Origin: Caballeronia udeis
GTDB taxonomy: Bacteria > Pseudomonadota > Gammaproteobacteria > Burkholderiales > Burkholderiaceae
Assembly (NCBI RefSeq): GCF_001544555.2
Contig: NZ_FCOK02000029.1
Location: 1-64,000, forward strand
Length of the DNA: 64,000 nucleotides
Direction: 5' to 3'
Shown here: positions 53,212-62,552 of the stretch, piece after piece
Layout of the letters: the number at the start of each line of letters is the position of its first letter
Position numbering within the stretch: position 1 is the stretch's first letter
The notes under the pieces: model-generated
Seen by the model: only the letters and a program-made list of their open reading frames with translations
Database searches by the model: none
Told to the model about the DNA's origin: nothing
Translations under genes and position numbers: made by a program

Positions 53212-54117
53212 TCACGCCACCGTTTCCTCACGAAGCCATTCGATGACGGCATCCACCGCGGGCGTAACCGCGTGTCCGTGCGGTACGACGGCGTAATACG
53301 CGTCGGTCATCTTCACGCAGGCGTCGCCAAGCGGCACCAGCTGCCCCGAACTTAGCAGGTCGCTCAGCATCCGCCGCCAGCCGAGCACGACGCCCTGGCC
53401 CTGCAACGCGGCCTGAATGGCATCGGTGTACAGGCTGCAACGCAGGACATAGTTCAGCCGGCTGCGTTTGATGCCCACTGCGTCGAACCAGTCCTCCCAG
53501 CCCATCCAGCCCTCCGACGTGGAGTCATAGGCAATGAGCGGGGCATTGCTCAAGTCCTGCGCCGACTGAGGGCGGCCATGCGCCTCGAGCCACGATGGCG
53601 AACAGACCGGCACCACCTCCTCATTGAAGAGCAGCGTTGAGTGACCATCGCGCCAGTTGCCCGACCCATAGCGGATCGCAATATCGACTTCGTTGTGGCG
53701 CAGGTCCGCGGTGAACATCTGCGTGGTGAGGCGTAGCTTGAGTTGCGGCTGTGAGCGCTTCAGCAGCGGCAGCCTGGGCAAGATGCGGAATTGCGAAAAC
53801 GCGGCTGTTGCCAGGATCGCGAACTCCTGCTCGCGTGTGTTGCTGCTGAGACTGTCGAAGGTGCCCGCGATCTTCTGGAGCGATTCCGATGTGACAAAAA
53901 ACAGGTCTTCGCCTTCTTTCGTGAGCGCGATCGAGCGGTGCAGCCGATGAAACAACTGCAGCTTCATGGCGTCTTCAAGGAAGCGGATCTGGCGGCTGAC
54001 GGCGGCTTGTGTGACGCCGAGTTCGTCGGCCGCAAGGGTGAAGCTCTTGAGCCGTGCAACGGCTTCAAAGTCGACCAATGCATTTAGCGAAGGAATCAGG
54101 CGTCGGTATCCTTTCAT
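53212..54117 (-). CDS. LysR-family regulator (GcvA-like)
   Basis: 301 residues. Winged HTH about 10-70 (VDFEAVARLKSFTLAADELG, VTQAAVSRQIRFLE), then a LysR substrate-binding domain with TTQMFTADLRHNEVDIAIRYG, typical of the GcvA/AmpR branch. ATG 54117 has GGAAG upstream. It lies between the two copies of the 52-bp block and is transcribed with the same polarity as the Rieske gene. Likely controls both the oxygenase and the transporter/hydrolase operon. Confidence 0.93.
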   Translation of the reverse strand: MKGYRRLIPSLNALVDFEAVARLKSFTLAADELGVTQAAVSRQIRFLEDAMKLQLFHRLHRSIALTKEGEDLFFVTSESLQKIAGTFDSLSSNTREQEFAILATAAFSQFRILPRLPLLKRSQPQLKLRLTTQMFTADLRHNEVDIAIRYGSGNWRDGHSTLLFNEEVVPVCSPSWLEAHGRPQSAQDLSNAPLIAYDSTSEGWMGWEDWFDAVGIKRSRLNYVLRCSLYTDAIQAALQGQGVVLGWRRMLSDLLSSGQLVPLGDACVKMTDAYYAVVPHGHAVTPAVDAVIEWLREETVA

Positions 54118-54186
54118 GTCTCGCACTTCCAGTTTTCTTCGGGGACTCGCTTGAGTTGCTCGCATGGCAACTTGCGTCCGGATGGC

Positions 54187-54238
54187 TGCCGTTCATATTA
54201 CCTGTTGTTATGCGAGCGTGAAAATAAAGTGCGTTGAC
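54187..54238 (+). repeat. 52-bp promoter-proximal block, copy B (before ABC operon)
   Basis: Inverted counterpart of 53129-53180, ending about 136 bases before the binding-protein start. See copy A for the shared core. Confidence 0.75.
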
Positions 54239-54374
54239 CGCGTAGTTTTGCCTACCGATACTCGCCGCGAGGTCGCTGCTCTGGCCCCGTTGTCCTCTTA
54301 GGGAGCGTCGGTATAGACCCAAGCCGGCGTGCATCCTGATCCCACGCGTTGACACCATGAGGAGAAGTTCAAGC

Positions 54375-55973
54375 ATGAAGCCGTTCGACGATCAAGGGGA
54401 CTTGTTTGATTTGCCGCGCAGGGATCACCAGTTGAACCGCCGTAAGTTTTTGCAAGGTGTTGCGGCGCTGGGTGCAAGCGCGGGGCTTGGCCTGATCGTG
54501 CCGGCCAGCGCACTCGCGGCGACGCAGCCAAAGCGTGGCGGTCTCCTCAAGCTCGGCATGGGCGGCGGCAATACGACAGACTCGATCGATCCAACGCTGC
54601 TGCCGGATTGGGTGCCGCTCAACCAGGCTTACATGCTCATGAACGGCCTGGTCGAGATCGATGCAAAGATGCACGTGCAGCCGGAATTGCTCGAGAGCTG
54701 GGAGGCAAAACCCGGCGCTGCGGAATGGATTCTCAAGGTAAGAAAGGGCGTGGTGTTTCACAACGGCAAGACGCTGGATGCAGACGACGTGATCTATTCG
54801 ATCAACCTGCATCGCGGCGATGCTTCGAAGTCAGCGATCAAGTCGAGTCTCGAGGATGTGACCGAGATCACGAAGATCGACCCGCTGCAGATTTCGATGA
54901 AGCTGAAAAGCGGCAATGCGGACCTGCCTTACCTGCTGTCCGACTATCACCTGCTGGTGGTGCCTAACGGCTTCAGGGACTGGAGCCATCCAATAGGGAC
55001 CGGTCCCTTTGTATTCGGCGAGTTCACGCCGGGCGTACGCTCGCTGTTCAAGCGCAATCCGCACTACTGGAAGCCCGATGCCGCGTATGTGGACGCAGTC
55101 GAACTGATCGTGATCAACGACGCCACGGCGCGCACGAACGCGCTGATCTCGGGACAGGTTCACGCGATCAACCGGGTCGACTTCAAGACCGTCGATCTGC
55201 TCAAGCGCAGCCCGGCGGTCAACATAGTGCGCTCGGCCGGCGGCCAGCACTTCACGTTCCTGATGGACTGCGCTGCCTCGCCCTTCGCCGACAACAACGT
55301 GCGGCTTGCCGTCAAATACGGCATTGACCGCCAGAAGCAATTGACGACGATCCTGCGCGGTTATGGGTCGATCGGCAATGACCATCCGATTCCGAAGACC
55401 GACCGTTTCCATGCCGCTGATCTGCCGCAGCATGCCTACGATCCCGACAAGTCGAAGTTTTATCTGAAGAAGGCTGGCCTGTCGGAACTGAAGGTCGAGT
55501 TGTCGACATCCGATGCGGCCTTCGCCGGTGCGGTGGATTCGGCCGCTCTGTTCCAGGGCGAATGCGCGCCTGCGGGCATTCAGCTTTCAATCCGCCGGCA
55601 ACCTGCAGACAGCTATTGGGACAAGGTATGGATGCAGGCGCCTTTTTGCATGGGCTACTGGGGCGGCCGGCCGACGGCGGACCAGATGCTCTCGACTGCG
55701 TACAAGTCTGACGCCAAGTGGAACGACACACATTGGCGCGATCCTAAGTTTGACGCGTTGCTGCTGCAAGCACGCGCGATGCTCGACGACACCAAGCGCC
55801 GCGAGTTGTACCGTGAGATGCAGTCGATGGTGAGCGACAACGGCGGCGCGATGATCCCGCTCTTCGCCGACTATATCGATGCAACCAGCAGCAAGCTTCA
55901 AGGCGCCACGCCGCATCCGCTCTTTAACTTCATGGGCGGCCGGCTCGCGGAATACGTCTGGCTGGAGTCGTAA
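54375..55973 (+). CDS. ABC transporter solute-binding protein, family 5 (peptide/opine type)
   Basis: 532 residues. Twin-arginine-like signal (NRRKFLQGVAALGASAG, ending ASALAA), then an SBP_bac_5 fold with LKLGMGGGNTTDSIDPT, WEAKPGAAEWILKVRKGVVF and GTGPFVFGEFTPG. It binds the substrate of the importer encoded downstream. GAGGAGAAG precedes ATG 54375. A Tat signal on a binding protein is less common than Sec and was read only from the RR motif. Confidence 0.93.
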   Translation: MKPFDDQGDLFDLPRRDHQLNRRKFLQGVAALGASAGLGLIVPASALAATQPKRGGLLKLGMGGGNTTDSIDPTLLPDWVPLNQAYMLMNGLVEIDAKMHVQPELLESWEAKPGAAEWILKVRKGVVFHNGKTLDADDVIYSINLHRGDASKSAIKSSLEDVTEITKIDPLQISMKLKSGNADLPYLLSDYHLLVVPNGFRDWSHPIGTGPFVFGEFTPGVRSLFKRNPHYWKPDAAYVDAVELIVINDATARTNALISGQVHAINRVDFKTVDLLKRSPAVNIVRSAGGQHFTFLMDCAASPFADNNVRLAVKYGIDRQKQLTTILRGYGSIGNDHPIPKTDRFHAADLPQHAYDPDKSKFYLKKAGLSELKVELSTSDAAFAGAVDSAALFQGECAPAGIQLSIRRQPADSYWDKVWMQAPFCMGYWGGRPTADQMLSTAYKSDAKWNDTHWRDPKFDALLLQARAMLDDTKRRELYREMQSMVSDNGGAMIPLFADYIDATSSKLQGATPHPLFNFMGGRLAEYVWLES

Positions 55974-56920
55974 TGAAGCGGCTTGTCTTGCAGCGGGTGC
56001 TGGCTGGTGTGTTGACGCTGTGGCTCGTTTCGGTGCTGATCTTCGTGGGTACCGAACTGCTGCCCGGTGATGTGGCTTCCGCCATTCTCGGTCAATCGGC
56101 GACGCCGGAAACCGTCGCGGCCTTGCGGGCGTCGCTCGGTCTCGACCACCCGGCGCTGCAACGTTACGGGCTATGGCTGCTGCAGTTCCTGCATGGCGAT
56201 CTGGGGACGTCACTGACGAACGGACGCCCGGTCAGCGAGGACCTGTTGCCGCGGCTGTACAACACGCTGTTTCTTGCGGGCTATGCGGCGGTGGTTGCGG
56301 TGCCGCTGTCGGTGCTCATCGGCATAGCGTCCGCGATATGGCAAGACAGTCTCTTCGATCGCGCGGCCAGCGTGTTGTCGCTCGCGAGCGTATCGATGCC
56401 TGAGTTCTTCGTCGGCTACGTGCTGCTGCTCTTGCTTGCGGTCAAGTTTCCAGTGCTGCCGAGCCTGGCTGCCGTGTCTCCCGACATGGCGTTTTCCGGG
56501 CGTATCTACGCGACCACGTTGCCCACGCTCACCCTCTTGTTCGTCGTGGCCGCGCACATGCTGCGCACGACGCGGGCGTCCGTGCTGGCCGTGATGGGCA
56601 GCGCCTATACCGAAACAGCCATCCTCAAGGGTTTGCCCAAGTCATGGATCGTCGTACGCCACGCGTTGCCCAATGCGCTTGCGCCGATCATCAACGCGGT
56701 GTCGTTCAATCTCGCGTACCTGATCGTCGGCGTCATCATGGTCGAGGTCGTGTTCGTGTATCCGGGTGTCGGGCAGTTGATGGTGGACGCGGTGTCGAAG
56801 CGTGACCTGCCGGTGGTGCAGGCTTGCGGGATGCTGTTTGCCACGGCCTATGTCGGGCTGAATACCGTGTCCGACGTGCTTGCGGTCTGGGCAAATCCGC
56901 GCTTGCGGCATGCGAGGTAA
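55973..56920 (+). CDS. ABC transporter permease (DppB-like)
   Basis: 315 residues, six TM helices: an N-terminal TM and the EAA-loop region (SAYTETAILKGLPKSWIVVRHALPNAL). The ATG overlaps the binding-protein stop (TAATG). Partner of the next permease. Confidence 0.93.
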   Translation: MKRLVLQRVLAGVLTLWLVSVLIFVGTELLPGDVASAILGQSATPETVAALRASLGLDHPALQRYGLWLLQFLHGDLGTSLTNGRPVSEDLLPRLYNTLFLAGYAAVVAVPLSVLIGIASAIWQDSLFDRAASVLSLASVSMPEFFVGYVLLLLLAVKFPVLPSLAAVSPDMAFSGRIYATTLPTLTLLFVVAAHMLRTTRASVLAVMGSAYTETAILKGLPKSWIVVRHALPNALAPIINAVSFNLAYLIVGVIMVEVVFVYPGVGQLMVDAVSKRDLPVVQACGMLFATAYVGLNTVSDVLAVWANPRLRHAR

Positions 56921-56926
56921 GGGGCA

Positions 56927-57757
56927 ATGAAACTGTTCGGCAAGGAAGTGCCATTAAGCGCGGCGATTGGGATGTTGCTTGTCGCGGTCATCGCGCTCGC
57001 CTCGCTGTGTGCGCCGCTGATTGCGCCGCACGGCGAAACCGAGACGGTCGGCGACGTATGGATGACGCCCGGTGCCGGCCATTGGCTCGGCACCGACAGC
57101 ATCGGGCGTGACATGTTTTCGCGCCTGCTGTACGGCGGGCGTACAACGCTCGGCCTTGCGCTGGCGATTACGCTCCTGTCTTTTTCCCTCGGCATTGTCA
57201 CGGGGTTTGCAGCCGCAGTGCTGGGGCGCAAGGTCGATCAGGTGCTCTCCAGGATCGTCGACACACTCATGGCAATGCCCGTCCTGATCTTCGCGCTGAT
57301 GATCCTGTCGGTGCTGGGTACGTCCATGCCGGTGCTGATTGGCACGATCGCGATTCTCGATTCAACGCGCGTGTTCCGGCTCGCGCGGCTGGTCGCGCAG
57401 GGGATCGCCGTGCAGGAATATGTGGAAGCGGCGCGGCTGCGCGGAGAAGGGCTCGCGTGGATCATCCGCCGCGAAATCCTGCCGAATGCGGTCGCGCCGC
57501 TACTGGCGGAATTCGGTATGCGCTTTGGCTTCACGATCCTGTTCGTGGCGGGCCTGAGCTTCCTCGGGCTGGGCATCCAGCCGCCCTATGCAGACTGGGG
57601 TGGCATGGTCCGCGACAACGCCCAGGTGATCAATTTCGGCGGCATTGCGCCGCTGGTGCCGGCCGCGGCAATTGCGTTGCTGACGATTGGCATCAACCTG
57701 ATTGTCGACTGGTTGTTGTCGGTGCGGGCCGTCGGGCAGGCGGGGGTGATCGCATGA
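56927..57757 (+). CDS. ABC transporter permease (DppC-like)
   Basis: 276 residues, six TM helices. The GTDSIGRDMFSRLLYGGRTT segment and the EAA-loop EYVEAARLRGEGLAWIIRREIL, then PNA, are typical of DppC/OppC. Seven-base gap from the first permease; stop overlaps the ATPase start (ATGA). Confidence 0.93.
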   Translation: MKLFGKEVPLSAAIGMLLVAVIALASLCAPLIAPHGETETVGDVWMTPGAGHWLGTDSIGRDMFSRLLYGGRTTLGLALAITLLSFSLGIVTGFAAAVLGRKVDQVLSRIVDTLMAMPVLIFALMILSVLGTSMPVLIGTIAILDSTRVFRLARLVAQGIAVQEYVEAARLRGEGLAWIIRREILPNAVAPLLAEFGMRFGFTILFVAGLSFLGLGIQPPYADWGGMVRDNAQVINFGGIAPLVPAAAIALLTIGINLIVDWLLSVRAVGQAGVIA

Positions 57758-59403
57758 ACCCGGTCTTGAGAATGCGGGCGTTGCGGGTCGAGGCGCCCAA
57801 CGCTCAGGTATTGGTCGACAACGTCGATGTCACGCTCGAGCAGGGGGAAGTGCTCGGGCTGATCGGCGAATCCGGCGCGGGCAAATCGACTATTGGCCTG
57901 GCCGCGCTCGGTTATGCGCGTGGCCGTTGCCGGATCACGGGCGGGGAAGTGTGGCTGGCCGGTGAGAACATCCTGGGTGCAACGCCTCAACGGCAACGTG
58001 CGCTGCGTGCGACCAAGGTGGCGTATGTGGCTCAGAGCGCAGCCGCTGCGTTCAACCCGGCGTTGACCATTGGCGAGCAGGTTTGCGAAGGGCCGTTGCG
58101 GCATAAATTGATGAATCGCGACGAGGCGCGGGCATGGTCGCGCGAGTTGTTCGCGTCGCTCGACCTGCCAGACCCGGACAATTTCGGGCGACGTTATCCG
58201 CATCAGGTCTCCGGCGGGCAATTGCAACGGGCGATGGTCGCCATGGCCATGTCATGCAAGCCATCAATCCTTGTGCTCGATGAACCGACCACGGCGCTTG
58301 ATGTCACCACGCAGATCGAAGTGCTGGTCGTGTTGCGCAGGATCGTGCGGGAGTTCGGCGCCGCAGCGCTCTACATCACGCACGACCTGGCGGTGGTCGC
58401 GCAGGTAGCAGACCGGATCATGGTGCTGCGGCACGGCCGGATGGTGGAAGAGGGCACGACAGACGCGGTGCTGAACGCACCGCGCGACGAATACACGCGG
58501 CGGCTGGTCGCCGAACGCAGCGCGGCTGACACGCTGCGAGCCAGTCCCCCTCATGTTGCCGAGCCACTGCTTAGCATCGAAGGGCTGAACGCGGGTTACC
58601 ACGGCAAGGCGATCGTACGGGATGTCGGACTGCAGCTGGCACGCGGTGAAACATTGGCGCTCGTTGGCGAGTCGGGCAGCGGCAAGAGTACCGTTGCACG
58701 AGCGATCGTCGGGTTGATCGAACAGCAGACCGGCGTGTTGCGGTTCGATGGTGTGCCTTTGCCCCATAGGCTGATTGAGCGCTCGCGTGACCTGAAGCGG
58801 CGTATCCAGCTCGTCTACCAGTCGCCCGACGTCGCCCTCAATCCAATGCACACCGTCGGCGAGATCATTGGGCGGCCGGTGGAATTTTACTTCGGTATCC
58901 ATAGGGATGAGGTGCACGAACGCGTGCTGGAATTGTTGCGCCTGACCGAACTGCCGGAAACGTTCATCGACCGGAAACCGGCCGAATTGTCCGGTGGGCA
59001 GAAGCAGCGCATTTGCATTGCGCGGGCGCTGGCGGCGCAACCTGATCTGGTGATTTGCGACGAGGTTACCTCCGCCCTGGATCCCCTGGTCGCGGACGGC
59101 ATTCTTTCGTTGCTGGAGTCGCTGCAGAAACGGATCGGGCTGTCGTACCTGTTCATTACGCATGACCTGGGCACAGTAAGGCGCATTGCGCAGCGCGTGG
59201 CGGTGATGCTGCGCGGCGAGATCATCGCTCAAGGCGCTACAGCCGACGTGTTCAATGCGCCAACTCACGCTTATACAAAACGGCTGTTGGCGTCGGTGCC
59301 CGAGTTGCGGATCGGATGGCTCGACGAAAACCTCTTGCACAGCACGCGGCCGGCTGAATCGAACACGTTCACGGGAGACTTGAAGTATGCAGCGCAACAA
59401 TGA
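57754..59403 (+). CDS. Fused double ABC ATPase (DppD-DppF-like)
   Basis: 549 residues with two complete ABC modules: Walker A GESGAGKST and GESGSGKST, signatures VSGGQLQRAM and LSGGQKQRIC, Walker B LVLDEPTTALD and VICDEVTSALD. The two ATPases of dipeptide importers are often separate genes; here one chain energises the importer. Both modules look active. Confidence 0.94.
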   Translation: MNPVLRMRALRVEAPNAQVLVDNVDVTLEQGEVLGLIGESGAGKSTIGLAALGYARGRCRITGGEVWLAGENILGATPQRQRALRATKVAYVAQSAAAAFNPALTIGEQVCEGPLRHKLMNRDEARAWSRELFASLDLPDPDNFGRRYPHQVSGGQLQRAMVAMAMSCKPSILVLDEPTTALDVTTQIEVLVVLRRIVREFGAAALYITHDLAVVAQVADRIMVLRHGRMVEEGTTDAVLNAPRDEYTRRLVAERSAADTLRASPPHVAEPLLSIEGLNAGYHGKAIVRDVGLQLARGETLALVGESGSGKSTVARAIVGLIEQQTGVLRFDGVPLPHRLIERSRDLKRRIQLVYQSPDVALNPMHTVGEIIGRPVEFYFGIHRDEVHERVLELLRLTELPETFIDRKPAELSGGQKQRICIARALAAQPDLVICDEVTSALDPLVADGILSLLESLQKRIGLSYLFITHDLGTVRRIAQRVAVMLRGEIIAQGATADVFNAPTHAYTKRLLASVPELRIGWLDENLLHSTRPAESNTFTGDLKYAAQQ

Positions 59404-61441
59404 GGACGCCGCACGCGTGCGCGTGATCGAGCACGTCTGGATTCCGCTTGCGGACGGCACACGGCTCGCGGCGCGCATCTGGTTGCCGGCCGATACCGAT
59501 ACCCGGGTTGATGCGTCGCCCGTGCCCGCGATCCTCGAATACATCCCCTACCGCAAGCGCGACGGCACGCGTTCGCGCGACGAGCCGATGCATCACTACT
59601 TTGCATCGGCAGGGTTCGCGGCGGTGCGTGTCGATATGCGCGGCAGCGGCGAGTCCGACGGTTTGATGGCCGACGAATACGTGTTGCAGGAGCAGGACGA
59701 CGGGTTGGAAGTGATCGACTGGATCGCCCGGCAACCGTGGTGCAGCGGCGCGGTCGGCCTGATGGGGAAGTCGTGGGGCGGTTTCAATGCGCTTCAGATC
59801 GCCGCTCGCCGGCCACCTGCGCTCAAAGCGATCATCACGGTCTATTCAACCGACGACCGTTACGCGGACGACATTCACTACAAAGGCGGCTGCCTGCTCA
59901 ACGACAACCTGTGGTGGGGCAGCATCATGCTCGCCTATCAGGGACGTCCGCCCGACCCATTGCTGTACGGAGACGAATGGCGCTCCGCATGGCTCGAACG
60001 GCTCGACAAGCTGCCGTTCTTTCCCGCGTTGTGGATGGAGCATCCGCACCGCGACGACTACTGGCGCCACGGCTCGATATGCGAGGACTGGTCCTCGATC
60101 CAGTGCCCGGTATTTGCAGTCGGCGGCTGGGCCGACAGTTATACGAATGCCGTGTTCCGCCTGATGGCAGGCTTGCAGGTGCCGCGGCAAGGTCTGATCG
60201 GACCGTGGGCGCATATTTATCCGCACGACGGCGTACCCGGGCCTGCAGTGGGTTTTCTGCAGGAAGCGGTGGAGTGGTGGAACCGCTGGCTGCGTCCGGA
60301 CCATGACGATCGTTCGGGCTCGACGTCTGAGCGTCCGGCGTTGCGAGAATGGATGGAGACACCGCGCGCTCCGCAGACCACTTATGCCGCCACGCCGGGC
60401 AAATGGATCTCCGAGCCGGCTTGGCCAAGCCCGGCAGTCGCCATGCGGCGCTTGTACCTGGCCGATGGCGTTTTGACACGCACTGCGCCTGACACGGTGG
60501 CTCCTGTTCTGGTCCACACACCGCAGGGTCACGGCGTGGCCGCGGGCGAATGGATGGGGACGGGCGTGGCAGGTGAGTCGCCCGCCGACCAGCGTATGGA
60601 CGATGGTCTCGCGCAAGTGTTCGACAGCGCGCCGCTGACCGAACCGTTGGCGTTGCTGGGCATGCCGGAACTTGAGATCGATGTATCGAGTGACCGTCCC
60701 GTCGCGTATCTGTGTGCACGCCTTTCCGAGGTGATGCCGGACGGCTCGGCAACCCGTGTTTCCTATGGCGTATTCAACCTGACGCATCGCGACGGGTCCG
60801 CTGCACCTGTCGCTTTGACGCCTGGCGAAAGATACCGCGTACGGCTGACGCTCGACGCGTGCGCGCATGAGTTTGGCATTGGCAACCGGGTCCGGTTGTC
60901 GTTGGCGACAACCTATTGGCCCCTGATCTGGCCGGCGCCGGAAGACGCGACACTCGAGGTCAGGCTCGGTAACACCGCGCTTCATTTGCCGGTGCGCGAG
61001 GCGCACGGCGATGAGCTGCCGGTCGAGTTTAATGCCCCTGAGCGAGGTCCCACGACGCCGGCCGAGCAGGTGCGCGGCGGCAGCATGACACGCACTTCAT
61101 CCTATGATTTGACCACGGGCGAGTGGACGTACGTGACCGAGGGTATCGGCGGGCTCTTTGGGGAAGGTGTGCAGCGGTTCACGGAAATCGATACGACTGT
61201 TGAGCACAACCTGAAGCGCTCACTGACAATCCAGGGCAACGATCCGCTTAGCGCTCGCTATACGCTGACGCAATCACTACGCATGGGACGAGAAGGCTGG
61301 GACATCCATGTGCGCAGCGAAGTGCATATGTCCGCCGACAAGGAGCACTTCTACCTGAAGGGTTCGTTGCAGGCCGAGGAGAACGGCCAGACGGTGCGCG
61401 AGCGTAGCTGGGATGAAACCATCCCGCGCCCGTTGCTTTAG
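59387..61441 (+). CDS. CocE/NonD-family serine hydrolase (X-Pro dipeptidyl-peptidase S15 type)
   Basis: 684 residues. Alpha/beta-hydrolase with nucleophile Ser129 in MGKSWGGFNA, an oxyanion/entry segment IPYRKRDGTRSRDEP and VRVDMRGSGESDG, and a C-terminal jelly-roll (XPD_C) domain. No signal peptide, so a cytosolic enzyme cleaving an imported ester or amide. ATG 59387 overlaps the end of the ATPase gene by 17 bases. It is therefore part of the importer operon and probably acts on what the importer brings in. Family members include cocaine esterase and amino-ester hydrolases; the substrate is unknown. Confidence 0.93.
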   Translation: MQRNNEDAARVRVIEHVWIPLADGTRLAARIWLPADTDTRVDASPVPAILEYIPYRKRDGTRSRDEPMHHYFASAGFAAVRVDMRGSGESDGLMADEYVLQEQDDGLEVIDWIARQPWCSGAVGLMGKSWGGFNALQIAARRPPALKAIITVYSTDDRYADDIHYKGGCLLNDNLWWGSIMLAYQGRPPDPLLYGDEWRSAWLERLDKLPFFPALWMEHPHRDDYWRHGSICEDWSSIQCPVFAVGGWADSYTNAVFRLMAGLQVPRQGLIGPWAHIYPHDGVPGPAVGFLQEAVEWWNRWLRPDHDDRSGSTSERPALREWMETPRAPQTTYAATPGKWISEPAWPSPAVAMRRLYLADGVLTRTAPDTVAPVLVHTPQGHGVAAGEWMGTGVAGESPADQRMDDGLAQVFDSAPLTEPLALLGMPELEIDVSSDRPVAYLCARLSEVMPDGSATRVSYGVFNLTHRDGSAAPVALTPGERYRVRLTLDACAHEFGIGNRVRLSLATTYWPLIWPAPEDATLEVRLGNTALHLPVREAHGDELPVEFNAPERGPTTPAEQVRGGSMTRTSSYDLTTGEWTYVTEGIGGLFGEGVQRFTEIDTTVEHNLKRSLTIQGNDPLSARYTLTQSLRMGREGWDIHVRSEVHMSADKEHFYLKGSLQAEENGQTVRERSWDETIPRPLL

Positions 61442-61496
61442 CTGCCGTTGGTTGAAGATATCCGATGAAGCGGCCGGGTGTATCTGGCCCGCACCT

Positions 61497-62360
61497 TCAT
61501 CTACCGAGGGCCGGTTTGGCGCGCCGTTTCTGAGGCCTTGCCTTGGGCGGCACGCGGGCAGGGAGTTCGGACAGACGCAGCAGATGGCGCAAGGCCATCA
61601 TGGCGCCAATTGCCTCAAGCACACCGGCCGGTACCCACATGATCAGGCCGCCGAGGCTCTGGTCGAGCGTCGCCGGAACCGAGGTGAACGCACGGCCGCA
61701 CAGCGTAAAGATCGGATAAAGGTCGTGCGACGAGAACGTGATGATCGCGCCCACGAGAATCTGAGGCGTCATGGTGATGACCGGCGATAACACCCGCAAG
61801 CCCGGCCGGGTACGGCTTGGCGGATGCGGCCGGTGATCGAGCAGCATCCACCAGTACAGCAGCCCGCTTACAGCGACCGACCAGTTCATGAACGTATAGA
61901 TGCGCCAGTCGAGCATGGCGACAAACTGCACGGATGGAATCAGCCAGAAGACAACCGAGATGACAAACGCGGCCGAGATGAAGGTCGGATTCAGCACGAC
62001 GGCGGCTAGTACGCGCGCGGGCCTGCGGTATTGCCAACGCCGCAGCGCGCTGCGCCAACGCAACGGCAGGCCGGCCCGGAGCACACTGCCTGGATAAGAC
62101 GCCATCAGGATCAGCGGGGCCAGATGGTGCAGCACCAGATGCTGGAGCCGATGCACAAAGAACTCATGCTCGGCGTAATAGTCGAGGCGCGTGTGAAGCG
62201 CTATGTAGAAGAGTGCCAGGCCTACCCAAAACGCCATGCGCCGGGCAAGACTGATACGAACGTGGCGCGACCCTCGCGCATACAGCAGCGCAGTAATGAC
62301 GAAAATTGCCACGAGCCCGAACGAAGGTTCCCATGGGACGAGCAGGTTGAGCAGAGACAT
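61497..62360 (-). CDS. ctaG: Cytochrome c oxidase assembly factor CtaG (caa3 type)
   Basis: 287 residues, about seven TM helices; caa3_CtaG family with HRLQHLVLHHLAPLILMASY (histidine-rich second helix) and YPIFTLCGRAF. Proposed role: copper delivery/assembly of cytochrome oxidase. No oxidase genes adjoin. It is preceded by a 13-bp palindrome. Confidence 0.9.
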   Translation of the reverse strand: MSLLNLLVPWEPSFGLVAIFVITALLYARGSRHVRISLARRMAFWVGLALFYIALHTRLDYYAEHEFFVHRLQHLVLHHLAPLILMASYPGSVLRAGLPLRWRSALRRWQYRRPARVLAAVVLNPTFISAAFVISVVFWLIPSVQFVAMLDWRIYTFMNWSVAVSGLLYWWMLLDHRPHPPSRTRPGLRVLSPVITMTPQILVGAIITFSSHDLYPIFTLCGRAFTSVPATLDQSLGGLIMWVPAGVLEAIGAMMALRHLLRLSELPARVPPKARPQKRRAKPALGR

Positions 62361-62381
62361 GGCGGGCCGGAGTATGTAAGA

Positions 62382-62409
62382 GAGGTTTGACGCGTCCGCG
62401 TCAAACCTC
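62382..62409. promoter_or_regulatory. Perfect 13-bp-arm palindrome before ctaG
   Basis: Arms GAGGTTTGACGCG and CGCGTCAAACCTC around a TC centre, 22 bases before the ctaG start on the - strand. It could be an operator, or a terminator/attenuator for the hydroxylase transcript reading towards ctaG. No T-run follows in either direction. Confidence 0.5.
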
Positions 62410-62552
62410 GGCGACTCGCAATGTTAGCAGGAGGGCGAAGGGCTTGCTGGCGGTGCAAAGCGTGGCGCTCGCGAACACACAGGTGCTGGCGCCACAGGCC
62501 GAACGTCATGCCCGTTTCCAGCCTGAAGCGCCTGGCAAAGGTCCTGATTCCA

